From Pseudoscardovia radai (GTDB taxonomy: Bacteria; Actinomycetota; Actinomycetes; Actinomycetales; Bifidobacteriaceae): DNA of 64,000 nt. The position numbers and the translations under genes were made by a program. The notes beneath the pieces are model-generated. The model was not told the origin of the DNA, searched no databases, and saw only the letters and a list, made by a program, of their open reading frames with translations. Every line of letters starts with the position of its first letter. The first letter of the stretch is position 1. The stretch spans positions 21,212 through 85,211 of the forward strand of contig NZ_MWWR01000017.1 in the NCBI RefSeq assembly GCF_002259605.1. Direction: 5' to 3'. Below are positions 18,570 to 29,752 of this stretch, piece by piece.

Positions 18570-18979
18570 TGATCCTCCTCGGTCTGTCGCAGGTCCTGCA
18601 CGGCATCGGGCGCCCTCATGGACCCCTTCTTTGGATCTCATTGTGCGGACGTCTTGTCGGATTCGTGCGGATAACGCTGTGAACCGGACGGTAACGGCTT
18701 CGCCCCGTCCCGATGCTTTCAATCCTGTTGCGATGATAGCACCCGCCCTGCCTCGACATCCGGCAGTGTCTGTAACTCCTCGCGTCGGGCATGGGAATGG
18801 CATACGATGTGGCCGCGGCCTCGGCGTGTCACGGCGTGTCACGCGGCGCGGCCACACGCCGGCGCGCGGTGCGGATAGGTGCGGATATGATGGCGGCAGG
18901 CATTCCGCCGGCGCCGCGCCGGACGGATGCGGGACGCAGACTGTGTATGCAGGCGACAGGCATGGGATCGGGAGGTCAG
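18570..18979. other. divergent intergenic region pdtaR/polA
   Basis: This 410-bp gap carries the promoters of both genes. I see no RNA gene or clear operator. An open frame runs through it in phase with polA but has no ribosome site upstream of 18980. Confidence 0.5.
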
Positions 18980-21900
18980 ATGGCGCTGGATAACAAGACG
19001 GTACGGCCAAAGGGCGCGCCGCGGGGCAAGGGCGGCAGGAACGACGATGGCGCCGCCGTGCAGGCCGTGAAGACCGTGCGGGCCGTGAAGACAGGGAATT
19101 CCAACGATTCCGCCGCGTCGCGCCGACGGCTGCTCGTTATCGACGGCCATTCGCTGGCCTTCCGCGCGTACTTCGCCCTGCCCGTGGAGGGCTTCACGTC
19201 GTCATGGGGCCAGCCGACGAACGCCATCTACGGCTTCGCGCGCATGCTGTCGAATGTGGTGCGAGACGAGAAGCCCACGCATATCGGCGTGGCCTTCGAC
19301 ATGAAGGGCGGCACCTTCCGCCAGAAGATGCTCCCGCAGTACAAGGGCACGCGCGACGCGGCCCCCGAGGAGCTGCTCAGCCAGCTGCCGTTGATCCAGA
19401 AGATGCTCGACGCGTTCTCGATCCGCTGGATCGAGAAACCCGGCTATGAGGGCGACGACATCATCGGCACGCTTGCGCAGATGGGCGAGGACGCGGGCTG
19501 CGACACGCTCGTCCTCTCCGGCGACCGCGACGCCTTCCAGCTCATCGACGACTCCGTCACCGTGCTCTACCCGGGCCACCATTTCCGCGACCTCAAGCAC
19601 ATGACGCCCCAGGAGGTGCTCGCCAAATACAAGGTCACGCCGCAGCAGTACCCGGACCTCGCGGCCATGCGCGGCGAGCAGGCCGACAACATCCCCGGCG
19701 TGCCCGGCGTGGGCGACGGCTACGCCGCCAAGTGGATCAACCAGTACGGCGGCCTCGAGCAGATCATCGAGCACGCCGACGAGATCGGCGGCAAGAAGGG
19801 CGAGGCCCTGCGCGAAAGCATCGACCAGGTGCGCCTGAACCGCAAGGTCAACGCGTTGGTGCGCGACCTCGACCTGCCCGTGACGGTGGACGACCTCGCC
19901 ATCGTGCCCCCGGACCGCCAGGCGGTGGGCGAGCTGTTCGACCGTCTCGGCTTCAGCGCCCGCACGCGCGACAATTTCCTCAAACCGTTCCCCGCCGGCG
20001 CGCCCGTGAAGAAGGTGACGCTCGACCTGAGCGACCTCGGAGGCGGTGAGAGCGACGCGCCGTCCGTCGACGCGGTGGAGGTGCGCACGCCGGTTATCGA
20101 CGATGTTCCCGCCGCGCAGCTGCCGGCATGGCTCGCCAAGCATGGCTCCGCCGCGCTCGCCCCGCGCACTGCGGCACACGGCGATGGTGCCACCGCGTCG
20201 GCCGTGAGCAAATCGGCCGCGAAGAAGCCGGCAGCGAGCAAGTCGGCTGTGAAAAAGTCGGCCGCAAAGCCCGCCGAACCCGCCCCCGTCTGCGACCCGG
20301 ACCTCGCCCTGGCCATCGACGACGACGCGGTGTGGGCGCTCGACATCGACGGCGACCCCACGCCCGGCGCCGTCCACACGACCCGCCTGACCATCATGGC
20401 GCCCGACTCCCATGTGGCGTCGGTGCCGACAGCCGACATCGACGAAGGCACCGCGCGGGCCATCGGAGGGAAAATCGTGGAGCTCTCCGGCTCCCTCGCG
20501 CTGCACGGGTACAAGGAACACCTGCATCTTTTCTCCGCACTCGGCCTCGAATGCCCCGAGCCGTGGATCGACACGAAGCTCGCCGCCTACCTCGAATCCG
20601 CCGGCTCCAAGCAGGACCTCGAAAGCGTCATCGCCCGCGTGCTGCCCACCGGCGCCCTGCCCGCGCCCGAGGAGCACGCCGCCGAGCCGCTGTCTTTGTT
20701 CGACGACCCCGCCGCCGACGATTCCGCGGCCGTCACAGCCGCCGCGCGCCGCGTCACCGCCATCGTGGCCATTGCGCAGACCCTTGTGCGCGAGCTCGAC
20801 GAACGCCGCGAATCCGGCCTTCTGCGCGACATCGAATACCCGGTCTCGCGCATCCTCGCCCGCATGGAGGACACGGGCGCCGCCGTCGACCCCGCACGCA
20901 TGGGCGAACTGTACGATTCCTTCGCCGCCGGGGCCAAGCAGGCCGAAAGCGCCGCATGGGACGCCGCCGGCCGCCAGATCAACCTGCAGAGTCCCAAGCA
21001 GGTGCAGGAGGTGCTGTTCACCGACATGGGCCTGCAGCCCATCGGCCGCACGAAGAAAGGCGGGTTCAAGACCGACAGCGATTCGCTGACCGAACTGGCC
21101 ATCCGCAACGCCTCCGACGAGCGCGCGTCCGGCTTTATCACGGCCCTGCTGCGCTACCGCGAGATCAACAAGCTCAAGCAGTGCGTCGAAACGCTGCAGA
21201 AGGCCGTGAACCCGTCTGACGGGCTCATCCACACCACCTTCGAGCAGGCCGTCACCGCCACGGGCCGCCTGAGCTCGGCCAACCCGAACCTGCAGAACAT
21301 CCCCAACCGCAACAAGGAGGGCCGTGAGATCCGCGGCGCGTTCGTGCCGGCCGACGGCTTCGTGGCGCTGCTGAGCTCCGACTACTCGCAGGTCGAGCTG
21401 CGCATCATGGCGCATCTGTCGGGCGACGAGGCGCTGATCGACGCGTTCCGCTCCGGCCGCGACTTCCACCGCTACGTGGCGAGCCTGGTGTACCAGGTGC
21501 CGGTCGAGCAGATCACGTCCGACCAGCGCAGCCACGTCAAGGCGATGAGCTACGGCCTGGCCTATGGTCTGAGCACCTACGGCCTGGCCCAGCAGCTGCG
21601 CATCTCGCCGGCCGAGGCCGACGTGCTCAAGGGCAAGTATTTCGCCACCTTCGGCAAGGTGCACGACTACCTTGAGTCGCTGGTGGCCGACGCGCGCAAG
21701 AAAGGCTACACGGAGACGATGTTCGGCCGCCGCCGCTACATCCCCGACCTCAACTCCAAGAGCTGGCAGCGCCGCGACGCCGCCGAACGCGCCGCGCTCA
21801 ACGCGCCGATCCAGGGCAGCGCGGCCGACATCATGAAAATCGCCATGATCCGCGTGGACGAGGCGCTGCGCGCCGCGAAGGTGGCGAGCCGCGTCATGCT

Positions 21901-22057
21901 GCAGATCCACGATGAACTCGTGGTGGAGTTGGCGCCGGGCGAGCAGGAGCAGGTCACCGCCCTGGTGAAGGACGCGATGGAGCACGCCGTGACGCTCAGC
22001 GTGCCGCTTGACGTGTCGACGGGCGTGGGCGGCGACTGGCAGCTCGCGGCGCACTGA
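18980..22057 (+). CDS. polA: DNA polymerase I
   Basis: PolA fills gaps and removes RNA primers. The N-terminal 5' nuclease domain starts at LLVIDGHSLAFRAYFALP and includes GYEGDDIIGTLA and the helix-hairpin-helix NIPGVPGVG. An Ala/Lys-rich linker (SKSAAKKPAASKSAVKKSAA, about residues 411-430) is longer than usual. The 3'-5' exonuclease-like domain lacks the DXE motif (WALDIDGD), as in other actinobacteria, so proofreading is unlikely. Polymerase motifs are complete: A, SSDYSQVELRIMAHLSGD; B, RSHVKAMSYGLAYG; C, QIHDELVVE. At 1025 aa it is on the long side. ATG 18980 has GGGAGGT upstream. Confidence 0.96.
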   Translation: MALDNKTVRPKGAPRGKGGRNDDGAAVQAVKTVRAVKTGNSNDSAASRRRLLVIDGHSLAFRAYFALPVEGFTSSWGQPTNAIYGFARMLSNVVRDEKPTHIGVAFDMKGGTFRQKMLPQYKGTRDAAPEELLSQLPLIQKMLDAFSIRWIEKPGYEGDDIIGTLAQMGEDAGCDTLVLSGDRDAFQLIDDSVTVLYPGHHFRDLKHMTPQEVLAKYKVTPQQYPDLAAMRGEQADNIPGVPGVGDGYAAKWINQYGGLEQIIEHADEIGGKKGEALRESIDQVRLNRKVNALVRDLDLPVTVDDLAIVPPDRQAVGELFDRLGFSARTRDNFLKPFPAGAPVKKVTLDLSDLGGGESDAPSVDAVEVRTPVIDDVPAAQLPAWLAKHGSAALAPRTAAHGDGATASAVSKSAAKKPAASKSAVKKSAAKPAEPAPVCDPDLALAIDDDAVWALDIDGDPTPGAVHTTRLTIMAPDSHVASVPTADIDEGTARAIGGKIVELSGSLALHGYKEHLHLFSALGLECPEPWIDTKLAAYLESAGSKQDLESVIARVLPTGALPAPEEHAAEPLSLFDDPAADDSAAVTAAARRVTAIVAIAQTLVRELDERRESGLLRDIEYPVSRILARMEDTGAAVDPARMGELYDSFAAGAKQAESAAWDAAGRQINLQSPKQVQEVLFTDMGLQPIGRTKKGGFKTDSDSLTELAIRNASDERASGFITALLRYREINKLKQCVETLQKAVNPSDGLIHTTFEQAVTATGRLSSANPNLQNIPNRNKEGREIRGAFVPADGFVALLSSDYSQVELRIMAHLSGDEALIDAFRSGRDFHRYVASLVYQVPVEQITSDQRSHVKAMSYGLAYGLSTYGLAQQLRISPAEADVLKGKYFATFGKVHDYLESLVADARKKGYTETMFGRRRYIPDLNSKSWQRRDAAERAALNAPIQGSAADIMKIAMIRVDEALRAAKVASRVMLQIHDELVVELAPGEQEQVTALVKDAMEHAVTLSVPLDVSTGVGGDWQLAAH

Positions 22058-22073
22058 GGGCGCGGCGTGACAC

Positions 22074-22106
22074 CACGACATATGACACATCACGACATAT
22101 GACACA
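22074..22106 (+). repeat. 17-bp direct repeat before the NIF3-family gene
   Basis: Two perfect copies of CACGACATATGACACA start at 22074 and 22091 and directly precede the AGGAGG ribosome site. Each holds the palindrome CATATG. Confidence 0.7.
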
Positions 22107-22118
22107 GGAGGATTGACG

Positions 22119-23036
22119 ATGACGCAGACGCTGACGCTTAAGCAGGTGACGGACGTGCTGGAGACGCTGTACCCGCTCAAATACGCGGAGAGCTGGGATG
22201 AGCCGGGGCTGATCGTCGGCGGGCTCGACTGGCCGGTGCATCGTATCTACTGCGCCGTCGACCCCACCTACGCCGTCGTGCGCGAGGCGCTGGACTGGGG
22301 CGCCGACCTGCTGTTCACGCACCACCCGCTGTTCTTCCGCTCCGTGCACACGGTGGGCGGCGCGGGTTTCCGCGGCGACATCGTGAATATGCTCGTTGGC
22401 GCACGATGCGGCCTGTGGGTGGGACATACGAACGCCGACGCGGCCTACCGCGGGCAGGCGCAGTCCGCACTCGACGCCTTCGGCCTCGTGGACGAGGGCG
22501 CCATGGTTCCGATCGACGACCCCGACGCGCGCGGGCCGGTCGGGGAGGGGCGCGTGGGGCATCTGCCCGAGCCCATGACGCTGCGCGACTTCGCCGTGCG
22601 TGTGAGGGACGCCCTCATTCCCACCGAGCTGGGCGTGCTCGTCGCCGGCGACCTCGACCGGACGGTGAGCCGCGTGGCCGTGCTGCCCGGCTCCGGAGAT
22701 TCGCTGATCGACACGGCGCGATCGCTGGGCGTGGACGTGTACGTGACCAGCGACCTGCGCCACCATCCGGTGACCGACGCCTATCAGCAGGCCGCCTACG
22801 AGGCGCGTCTGCGCTCGCAGGGCATCGCGGTCGGCACTCCGGGCGATGCAGCGGCCGGCACGCTTGACTCCACGCCGCGCCCTGCGTTCATCAACACGCC
22901 GCATTCGGCCATCGAACGCATGCTGTTCCGCTACGCCGTGCCCGACGTGCGCGAGGCGCTGCACGCCCGCTATGGCGCCGACGTCGAGATCGCCATGAGC
23001 CCGACGAACACCGATCCGTGGACGCTGCGCCTGTAG
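22119..23036 (+). CDS. NIF3-like dinuclear metal centre protein
   Basis: This 305-aa protein belongs to the NIF3/YqfO/YbgI family (GTP cyclohydrolase I type 2 homologue), hexameric proteins with a two-metal site of unknown physiological role. The N-terminal WDEPGLIVGG, DLLFTHHPLFFRSV with the metal-binding HH pair, GHTNADAAYRG, and C-terminal VYVTSDLRHHPVTDAY and FINTPHSAIERM are all family motifs. ATG 22119 has CAGGAGG at ideal distance; TTG 22113 is a poorer choice. It follows polA by 61 bp and may be co-transcribed. Confidence 0.92.
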   Translation: MTQTLTLKQVTDVLETLYPLKYAESWDEPGLIVGGLDWPVHRIYCAVDPTYAVVREALDWGADLLFTHHPLFFRSVHTVGGAGFRGDIVNMLVGARCGLWVGHTNADAAYRGQAQSALDAFGLVDEGAMVPIDDPDARGPVGEGRVGHLPEPMTLRDFAVRVRDALIPTELGVLVAGDLDRTVSRVAVLPGSGDSLIDTARSLGVDVYVTSDLRHHPVTDAYQQAAYEARLRSQGIAVGTPGDAAAGTLDSTPRPAFINTPHSAIERMLFRYAVPDVREALHARYGADVEIAMSPTNTDPWTLRL

Positions 23037-23231
23037 CGCCAAACGCGGGCGAACCCGTTCGGCGCATCCGTCCGGTGTGCCGGGGCGGTGCAGCCGCAAT
23101 AGCACCAAACGCGGGCGAACGCCACCATGTGGACGTGTTTGTGGACGTCGATTTCCGCCATACGGACGCCTTTCCGGCGTGTTTTGGGCCGAAAGGAATC
23201 GCATGGGGCCACTCCGTGAGAGAATGGGGGC
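23037..23231. other. nif3-glgX spacer with a direct repeat
   Basis: CCAAACGCGGGCGAAC occurs twice, near 23039 and 23104. No terminator with a T-tract is visible. Confidence 0.4.
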
Positions 23232-25349
<2,118 letters not shown>

Positions 25350-25390
25350 GGCGTGGGGTAGCCGGGCGCGGACTCGGTACGCGGCATAGG

Positions 25391-25430
25391 AAACCGGCGG
25401 TGGGCGTTGTGCCTGCCGCCGGTTTTCGTA
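25391..25430. terminator. bidirectional terminator between glgX and the membrane protein gene
   Basis: AAACCGGCGG (25391-25400) pairs perfectly with CCGCCGGTTT (25416-25425). TTTT on the + side and TTT on the - side let it serve both converging genes. Confidence 0.75.
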
Positions 25431-25474
25431 TGCGTGGGTGGGCGTGCGCTGTGTGAGCTGTGCGCGGGGGAAGA

Positions 25475-26839
25475 TTACGACGATTGCGGGGTTGCGACCT
25501 GCGTTACGTTTCCCTGCGTCACGTTTCCCTGCGTCACGTTTCCTTGTGCGAGTGCGATGATGCGCGTCTGGATGCGGTCGGCCTGCATGGCGGCGATCTG
25601 GCGGGCGAAGACGATCATCCACGCGAACAGCGTCAGGCACGCCAGCGCCTCGACGGCCGTCAGCGTGATCTGCCCGCGCAGCCAGGCGAGCAACGCCACC
25701 GCGTCGGCCACGAGAATGAGGTCGGACACCACGTACACGATGCGTGACATGCGCGGCATCGCCCACGGAAGAAGAACAAGCAGCAGACCGATCGGCACGC
25801 ACATGCCGCGCGCGAACACGTTATGCAGCACCGGATGCGGCGTGTAGCGGAAGCAGCCCACGCCGATCAGGCAGACGCCGGTCAGAGACAGCAGCACGGC
25901 GAGCGTGGCGGTGCGCGCCACGAAATGGGTGGTCTGGTCCGATCCGGACCGCGCCGTGCTGGCTGGGTGCGGCGCATCCGCCGTTCCGGCGGCCTTCGCC
26001 GCATCGGTTTTCGTCACGTCGGCCGCCGTGGCCGCCACGGCCTCGGACGGCGTGACGGAGGGGGAATCGTGTGTTCGCGCCGCGTCTGCGGCGCCTTCCG
26101 TATTTCCAGCGCCTTCCGTGGCATCGGACGGCGCGGAATCGTCGGGAAGCGCCATGTACTGCGACGTGACGAGCTCGAACACGGCGAAATACGCCACGAT
26201 GATGATGCACACGCCTGCGAAGATGAGCGTGGTGTTGAACAGGCGGGCGGCGAAGGTGGTGCGGTCGCCCAGCTGGGAGAAGTTGTTATGCCACCACCAG
26301 GGGTCGTCGCTGGTCAGCGCGGCCACCGTTACGCCGGAGATGACGAACAGGGGGAGCATGGTGGCGATGGCCTTCGCGCTGAGCGCCGAGGCCTGGATGA
26401 AGCCCAGGTAGGCGGCGACGGCGGCGAAGGAGCCTACGATCAGCGGCGTGAACTGCTCGAACAGCTCGCGACCCAGCGCCACATTCGCGGCCGACAGCAG
26501 CGCGTAGGAGGTGAAGAACGTGGTGGCCGCGAACACCGTCGACAGGGCGGCGGCCTCGATGATGCGGCGGATGACGTTGATGGCGCCTGGCGCGCGGCGT
26601 GCCATGGCATGGGGGAGCGGCGTCGGCGGGGTGCGCGCGTAGCCGATGGCGAACATGACGAACGAGGAGATGGCGATGATGGCGGCGGATGCGAGGAACT
26701 TACGGCCCGACACAAGCCAGATGGCGGGGGCTTTCGACATATACTCGTTCATGGCCGTGTAGCCGATGGCGAGGCTGATCATCGAGGCGAGAAGCGCTCC
26801 GGTCTCCGATCGCTGATGCGTCCCCATCCGCGTCCTCAT
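25475..26839 (-). CDS. multi-pass membrane protein, DUF998-like
   Basis: This 454-aa protein has about nine hydrophobic segments in two groups, separated by a cytosolic or extracellular Ala/Thr/Asp-rich linker (about residues 250-320). The stretch WWWHNNFSQLGDRTTFAARLFN and GCFRYTPHPVLHNVFARGM recall DUF998/FrrB-type membrane proteins; that assignment is weak. The C-terminus repeats GNVTQ three times. I start at ATG 26839, which has GGGAGGAGG six bases upstream; the longer frame from 26929 has no ribosome site. Its function is unknown. It is convergent with glgX and divergent from tRNA-Pro and the OLD gene. Confidence 0.7.
   Translation of the reverse strand: MRTRMGTHQRSETGALLASMISLAIGYTAMNEYMSKAPAIWLVSGRKFLASAAIIAISSFVMFAIGYARTPPTPLPHAMARRAPGAINVIRRIIEAAALSTVFAATTFFTSYALLSAANVALGRELFEQFTPLIVGSFAAVAAYLGFIQASALSAKAIATMLPLFVISGVTVAALTSDDPWWWHNNFSQLGDRTTFAARLFNTTLIFAGVCIIIVAYFAVFELVTSQYMALPDDSAPSDATEGAGNTEGAADAARTHDSPSVTPSEAVAATAADVTKTDAAKAAGTADAPHPASTARSGSDQTTHFVARTATLAVLLSLTGVCLIGVGCFRYTPHPVLHNVFARGMCVPIGLLLVLLPWAMPRMSRIVYVVSDLILVADAVALLAWLRGQITLTAVEALACLTLFAWMIVFARQIAAMQADRIQTRIIALAQGNVTQGNVTQGNVTQVATPQSS
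25502..25546 (-). repeat. 15-bp in-frame tandem repeat, 3 copies
   Basis: GCGTCACGTTTCCCT-type units repeat three times near the 3' end of the membrane protein gene and encode GNVTQ each time. The 15-bp unit keeps the frame, so copy number could vary harmlessly. Confidence 0.8.
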
Positions 26840-26957
26840 CTGTGGCCTCCTCCCTGGCTCGGGCTGCGTGCCCCGGGCCGCGTTCATTATCCTGTTTTGG
26901 CTCGACAGCGCACGATTTTCGGCTATCATGGTTCAGGTGCGCGGCGTGTCCGCGCAT

Positions 26958-27031
26958 CGGGCTGTAGCGCAGCTTGGTAGCGCGCCTGCTTTGGGAGCAG
27001 GATGTCGCGGGTTCGAATCCCGCCAGCCCGA
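26958..27031 (+). tRNA. tRNA-Pro (anticodon TGG)
   Basis: It forms a complete cloverleaf. The acceptor CGGGCTG pairs with CAGCCCG, the D-loop contains AGCTTGGTA, the anticodon arm is CCTGC-TTTGGGA-GCAGG, and the T-arm is GCGGG-TTCGAAT-CCCGC. CCA is not encoded. It lies 127 bp upstream of the OLD-family gene. Confidence 0.95.
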
Positions 27032-27158
27032 CGAATGCGTTTCCGGCGGCGGTCGCCGGAACCCGCCCTTTCAAGTGGGGCACCCTTTCGCGTGGGGACG
27101 TTTTTGGGGGGTCTATATTGGTGGAAGCGCGGATCGTCCGCGAAAGACAAGGAATGCG

Positions 27159-29684
27159 ATGAAGCTCTCCCACCTATCCATCGAGAACCACAGCCGGCTC
27201 ATGCATGACATCGACATCGAGGTGCGCCGCCATCTCGTGCTCGTCGGGCCCAACGACTCGGGAAAATCGTCGGTTATGCGATGCCTCGACCTCCTGCTCG
27301 GCGCGGCGCCCGAGGAACTCGCGCTGCGCCTGAGTCCCGACGACCTGCGCGACAAGTCGGCGCCGTTCATCGTGCGCTGCCGTCTCGACGACCTGACGCC
27401 GCAGGAAGCCGGTGTCTTCGGCGACGCCCTCGAATGCGGTGGCGTCTCGATACGCCTGCTCGTCACCCAGGATGGGCACGGCGGCGTCACGGCCGCGCGG
27501 CTCGTGTGGGAGCGCAATGCGCGCGGCATACTCGGGGAACGCCTGCTGCGCGACGCCGAGCTGAGCGCACTGCGATGGCGTTTCGCGAGCTCCCAGCGCC
27601 GGCCCATGTACGCGGCGCCGTCGCCCGAGGAGAAGGTGTATATGCAGTTGCGGCGCCTGCACGGGCTGAGCATGCCGGGCGATTCGTACCTCAACACCGC
27701 CGTGTCGAGCGTGGATCTGGGCAAGGATGCGCGGAAGATCGCGGCATCGTACCGCTCCGTCGACAACGCGCTGCACCAGTCGCCGGAGCTGCGCCTTCTG
27801 CGCGAGCAGATCGCGCAGAAGCTGTCGCAGATCTCGCCGCGCACCGTGCGCCCCGAGGACGTTAGCTTCGCGTACACCGGCCTGCCCGAGAACTCCTCGA
27901 ACCCGATGGAGGGCGTCGACCTACGCGTCAACACGGGGGATATGCATTCCGAACGCTCCGAGGTGATGGGCTCCATCGCGCAGTTCGTGCTTGCCATGCG
28001 CGGCGCGGGCATCCTCGCCATCGACGAGCCGGAGCTGCACCTGCATCCCAGCTCGCAGCGCAGCCTAGCCAAGATGCTCGCCGCGAACGACACACAGTGC
28101 ATCGTGTCCACTCATTCGGCCGACATCGTCAGCGCCTTCGACCCCGATTGCATCGTGGCCATGAAGAACGGCGAGGCGCGCCAGCTCGAACCCGGCGCGC
28201 TCGATTTCGACGCGCGCGTGCGCATGAAGCTGTGGACGCATGACCGGCTCGAGCCGCTGACCGCCACCAAGCTCATCCTCGTCGAGGGCATCACCGACCG
28301 GCTTCTCGTGCAGCGCGTGGCGGAGCTGACGGGGCGCGACCTCGACCGACTCGGAGTGTCTCTGGTTCAGACCGACGGCGTGGGCAAGATGATCCCGTTC
28401 GACAGGCTGTTCGGGCCGCGCGGGTTCAACGTGCCCATGTTCCGTCTCATCGACCAGGACGCGGCCGAGGAGGTGGCGAAGAAGCTCGGCGTGCCCGTGG
28501 AGCAGCTGTCTTCCAGACATGTGTATGTGAGCCGGCGCGACCTCGAGGAGGAGTATGTCAAGGGCCTGACGCCTGGATTCGTGTGGAAGGCGATGCGCGA
28601 GGGCGGCAATTTCTCGAAGGCCGAGATCGACGCGTGGCAGCGCAAGTGGGGCGGGGTGCAGACTCCGTCGAAGCTGCAGGTGGCGGAATTCTGCCGCGCG
28701 AACAACAACAAGGTGCCCGCGTGCATGTCGGTGCTCGATGTGCTGACCCCGGCGAACGCCGGGAAGATCAAGTCGATCAATGCGTTGCTCGACGCGGCCG
28801 TGGGGGTTGCGCGTGAGGGTGACGGCGGTGACGGCGGTGACGGCGGCAGTGACGGCGTAAACGGCGGCGGTGTCCATGCGGGTGTTGGTGCGGCGACGGG
28901 CGCTGCAGGTGCAGACGCTTCGGACGCTGGCACGGGTGCGGTGTCCGGTGTCGGATTCACGGAGAACGCAAGGACCATCGAGGATATTCCCCAGGGCGGA
29001 TCCGTGCGCGTCGTGACATATGACGGCGCGGGGTCCACTGCGGAGCAGGCACCGGATGATATCGTCGCCGCCATGACGCGCGCCGCCGTTACCCTCAGCC
29101 GCGTCCCGAAGAAGGCCGCGGTGGCGAACGATTCCGAGGCGATTGAGAAGAAGGCAGATTCCGGGTCCAAGGCCGGGAAGAAGGCGGAGAAGAAGGCCGC
29201 CAAGAAGGCCGAGAAGAAGGAAAAGGCCGACAAGAAGGAGAAAAAGGACAAGAAGGAGAAGGCCGGGAAGAAGGGCGGGAAGAAGCAGAAGGGCGGGAAG
29301 GACGAGAAGTCCGGCAAGGCGGCGAAGGCTGATAAGAGTTCCGAGCCCGACAAGACGGCGAACGATGCCGAGATGCCGAAACCCGCAAAAGCCCCGAGAC
29401 CTGCACCGATCCCGAAGGCAGCACCGGTTCCGAAGCCTGCGACGGCTTCGCAGTCGGCAAAGCCGACTCCGAAGAAGCCCGTTCCCGCCGCGCCCAAGCA
29501 ACCGGCTGCCAAGAAATCGGGTGCCCAGAAGCCGATCGCCAAGCCTCAGAAGAATCAGCCTCAGAAGAATCAGGCTCAGAAGAATCAGACTCAGAAGACC
29601 AAAGTTCAGAAGAAGCCGGCTCCGAAGAACCCGGCGCCAAGGAAGCAGACGAAACCCGCCTCCGGGAAATCCACGACCGCTTGA
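27159..29684 (+). CDS. OLD-family ATPase/TOPRIM nuclease with a basic C-terminal tail
   Basis: This 841-aa protein has an SMC/RecF-like ATPase and a TOPRIM nuclease-type domain, the layout of OLD (overcoming lysogenization defect) proteins, several of which act in phage defence. Walker A is GPNDSGKSS (about residue 30). The signature, Walker B and D-loop region is ILAIDEPELHLHPSSQRS, then STHSADIVSAF. TOPRIM has LILVEGITDRLLVQ and RLIDQDA. After about residue 550 comes a Gly/Asp repeat (GDGGDGGDGG) and Ala-rich linker. The last 180 residues are dominated by Lys, Ala, Pro and Gln (KKAEKKEKADKKEKKDKKEK; later QKNQ and QKK repeats). Such a histone-like tail is not usual for OLD proteins. AAGGAAT precedes ATG 27159. 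No Gabija-type helicase partner is adjacent. Confidence 0.85.
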   Translation: MKLSHLSIENHSRLMHDIDIEVRRHLVLVGPNDSGKSSVMRCLDLLLGAAPEELALRLSPDDLRDKSAPFIVRCRLDDLTPQEAGVFGDALECGGVSIRLLVTQDGHGGVTAARLVWERNARGILGERLLRDAELSALRWRFASSQRRPMYAAPSPEEKVYMQLRRLHGLSMPGDSYLNTAVSSVDLGKDARKIAASYRSVDNALHQSPELRLLREQIAQKLSQISPRTVRPEDVSFAYTGLPENSSNPMEGVDLRVNTGDMHSERSEVMGSIAQFVLAMRGAGILAIDEPELHLHPSSQRSLAKMLAANDTQCIVSTHSADIVSAFDPDCIVAMKNGEARQLEPGALDFDARVRMKLWTHDRLEPLTATKLILVEGITDRLLVQRVAELTGRDLDRLGVSLVQTDGVGKMIPFDRLFGPRGFNVPMFRLIDQDAAEEVAKKLGVPVEQLSSRHVYVSRRDLEEEYVKGLTPGFVWKAMREGGNFSKAEIDAWQRKWGGVQTPSKLQVAEFCRANNNKVPACMSVLDVLTPANAGKIKSINALLDAAVGVAREGDGGDGGDGGSDGVNGGGVHAGVGAATGAAGADASDAGTGAVSGVGFTENARTIEDIPQGGSVRVVTYDGAGSTAEQAPDDIVAAMTRAAVTLSRVPKKAAVANDSEAIEKKADSGSKAGKKAEKKAAKKAEKKEKADKKEKKDKKEKAGKKGGKKQKGGKDEKSGKAAKADKSSEPDKTANDAEMPKPAKAPRPAPIPKAAPVPKPATASQSAKPTPKKPVPAAPKQPAAKKSGAQKPIAKPQKNQPQKNQAQKNQTQKTKVQKKPAPKNPAPRKQTKPASGKSTTA

Positions 29685-29687
29685 CCA

Positions 29688-29730
29688 ATCGCGCCCCTAT
29701 CGGATCCTCGCGGTCCGGTGGGGGCGCGAT
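29688..29730 (+). terminator. long hairpin after the OLD gene
   Basis: ATCGCGCCCC (29688-29697) and GGGGCGCGAT (29721-29730) pair perfectly with a 23-nt loop. No T-tract follows, so termination is only possible, not shown. Confidence 0.5.
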
Positions 29731-29752
29731 CGTAAGCCCTCCAGGATCCCGA

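Noticed and set aside
25475..26929. Longer start at 26929 for the membrane protein
   Set aside because: It has no ribosome site and comes within 30 bp of tRNA-Pro; ATG 26839 has GGGAGGAGG at ideal distance.
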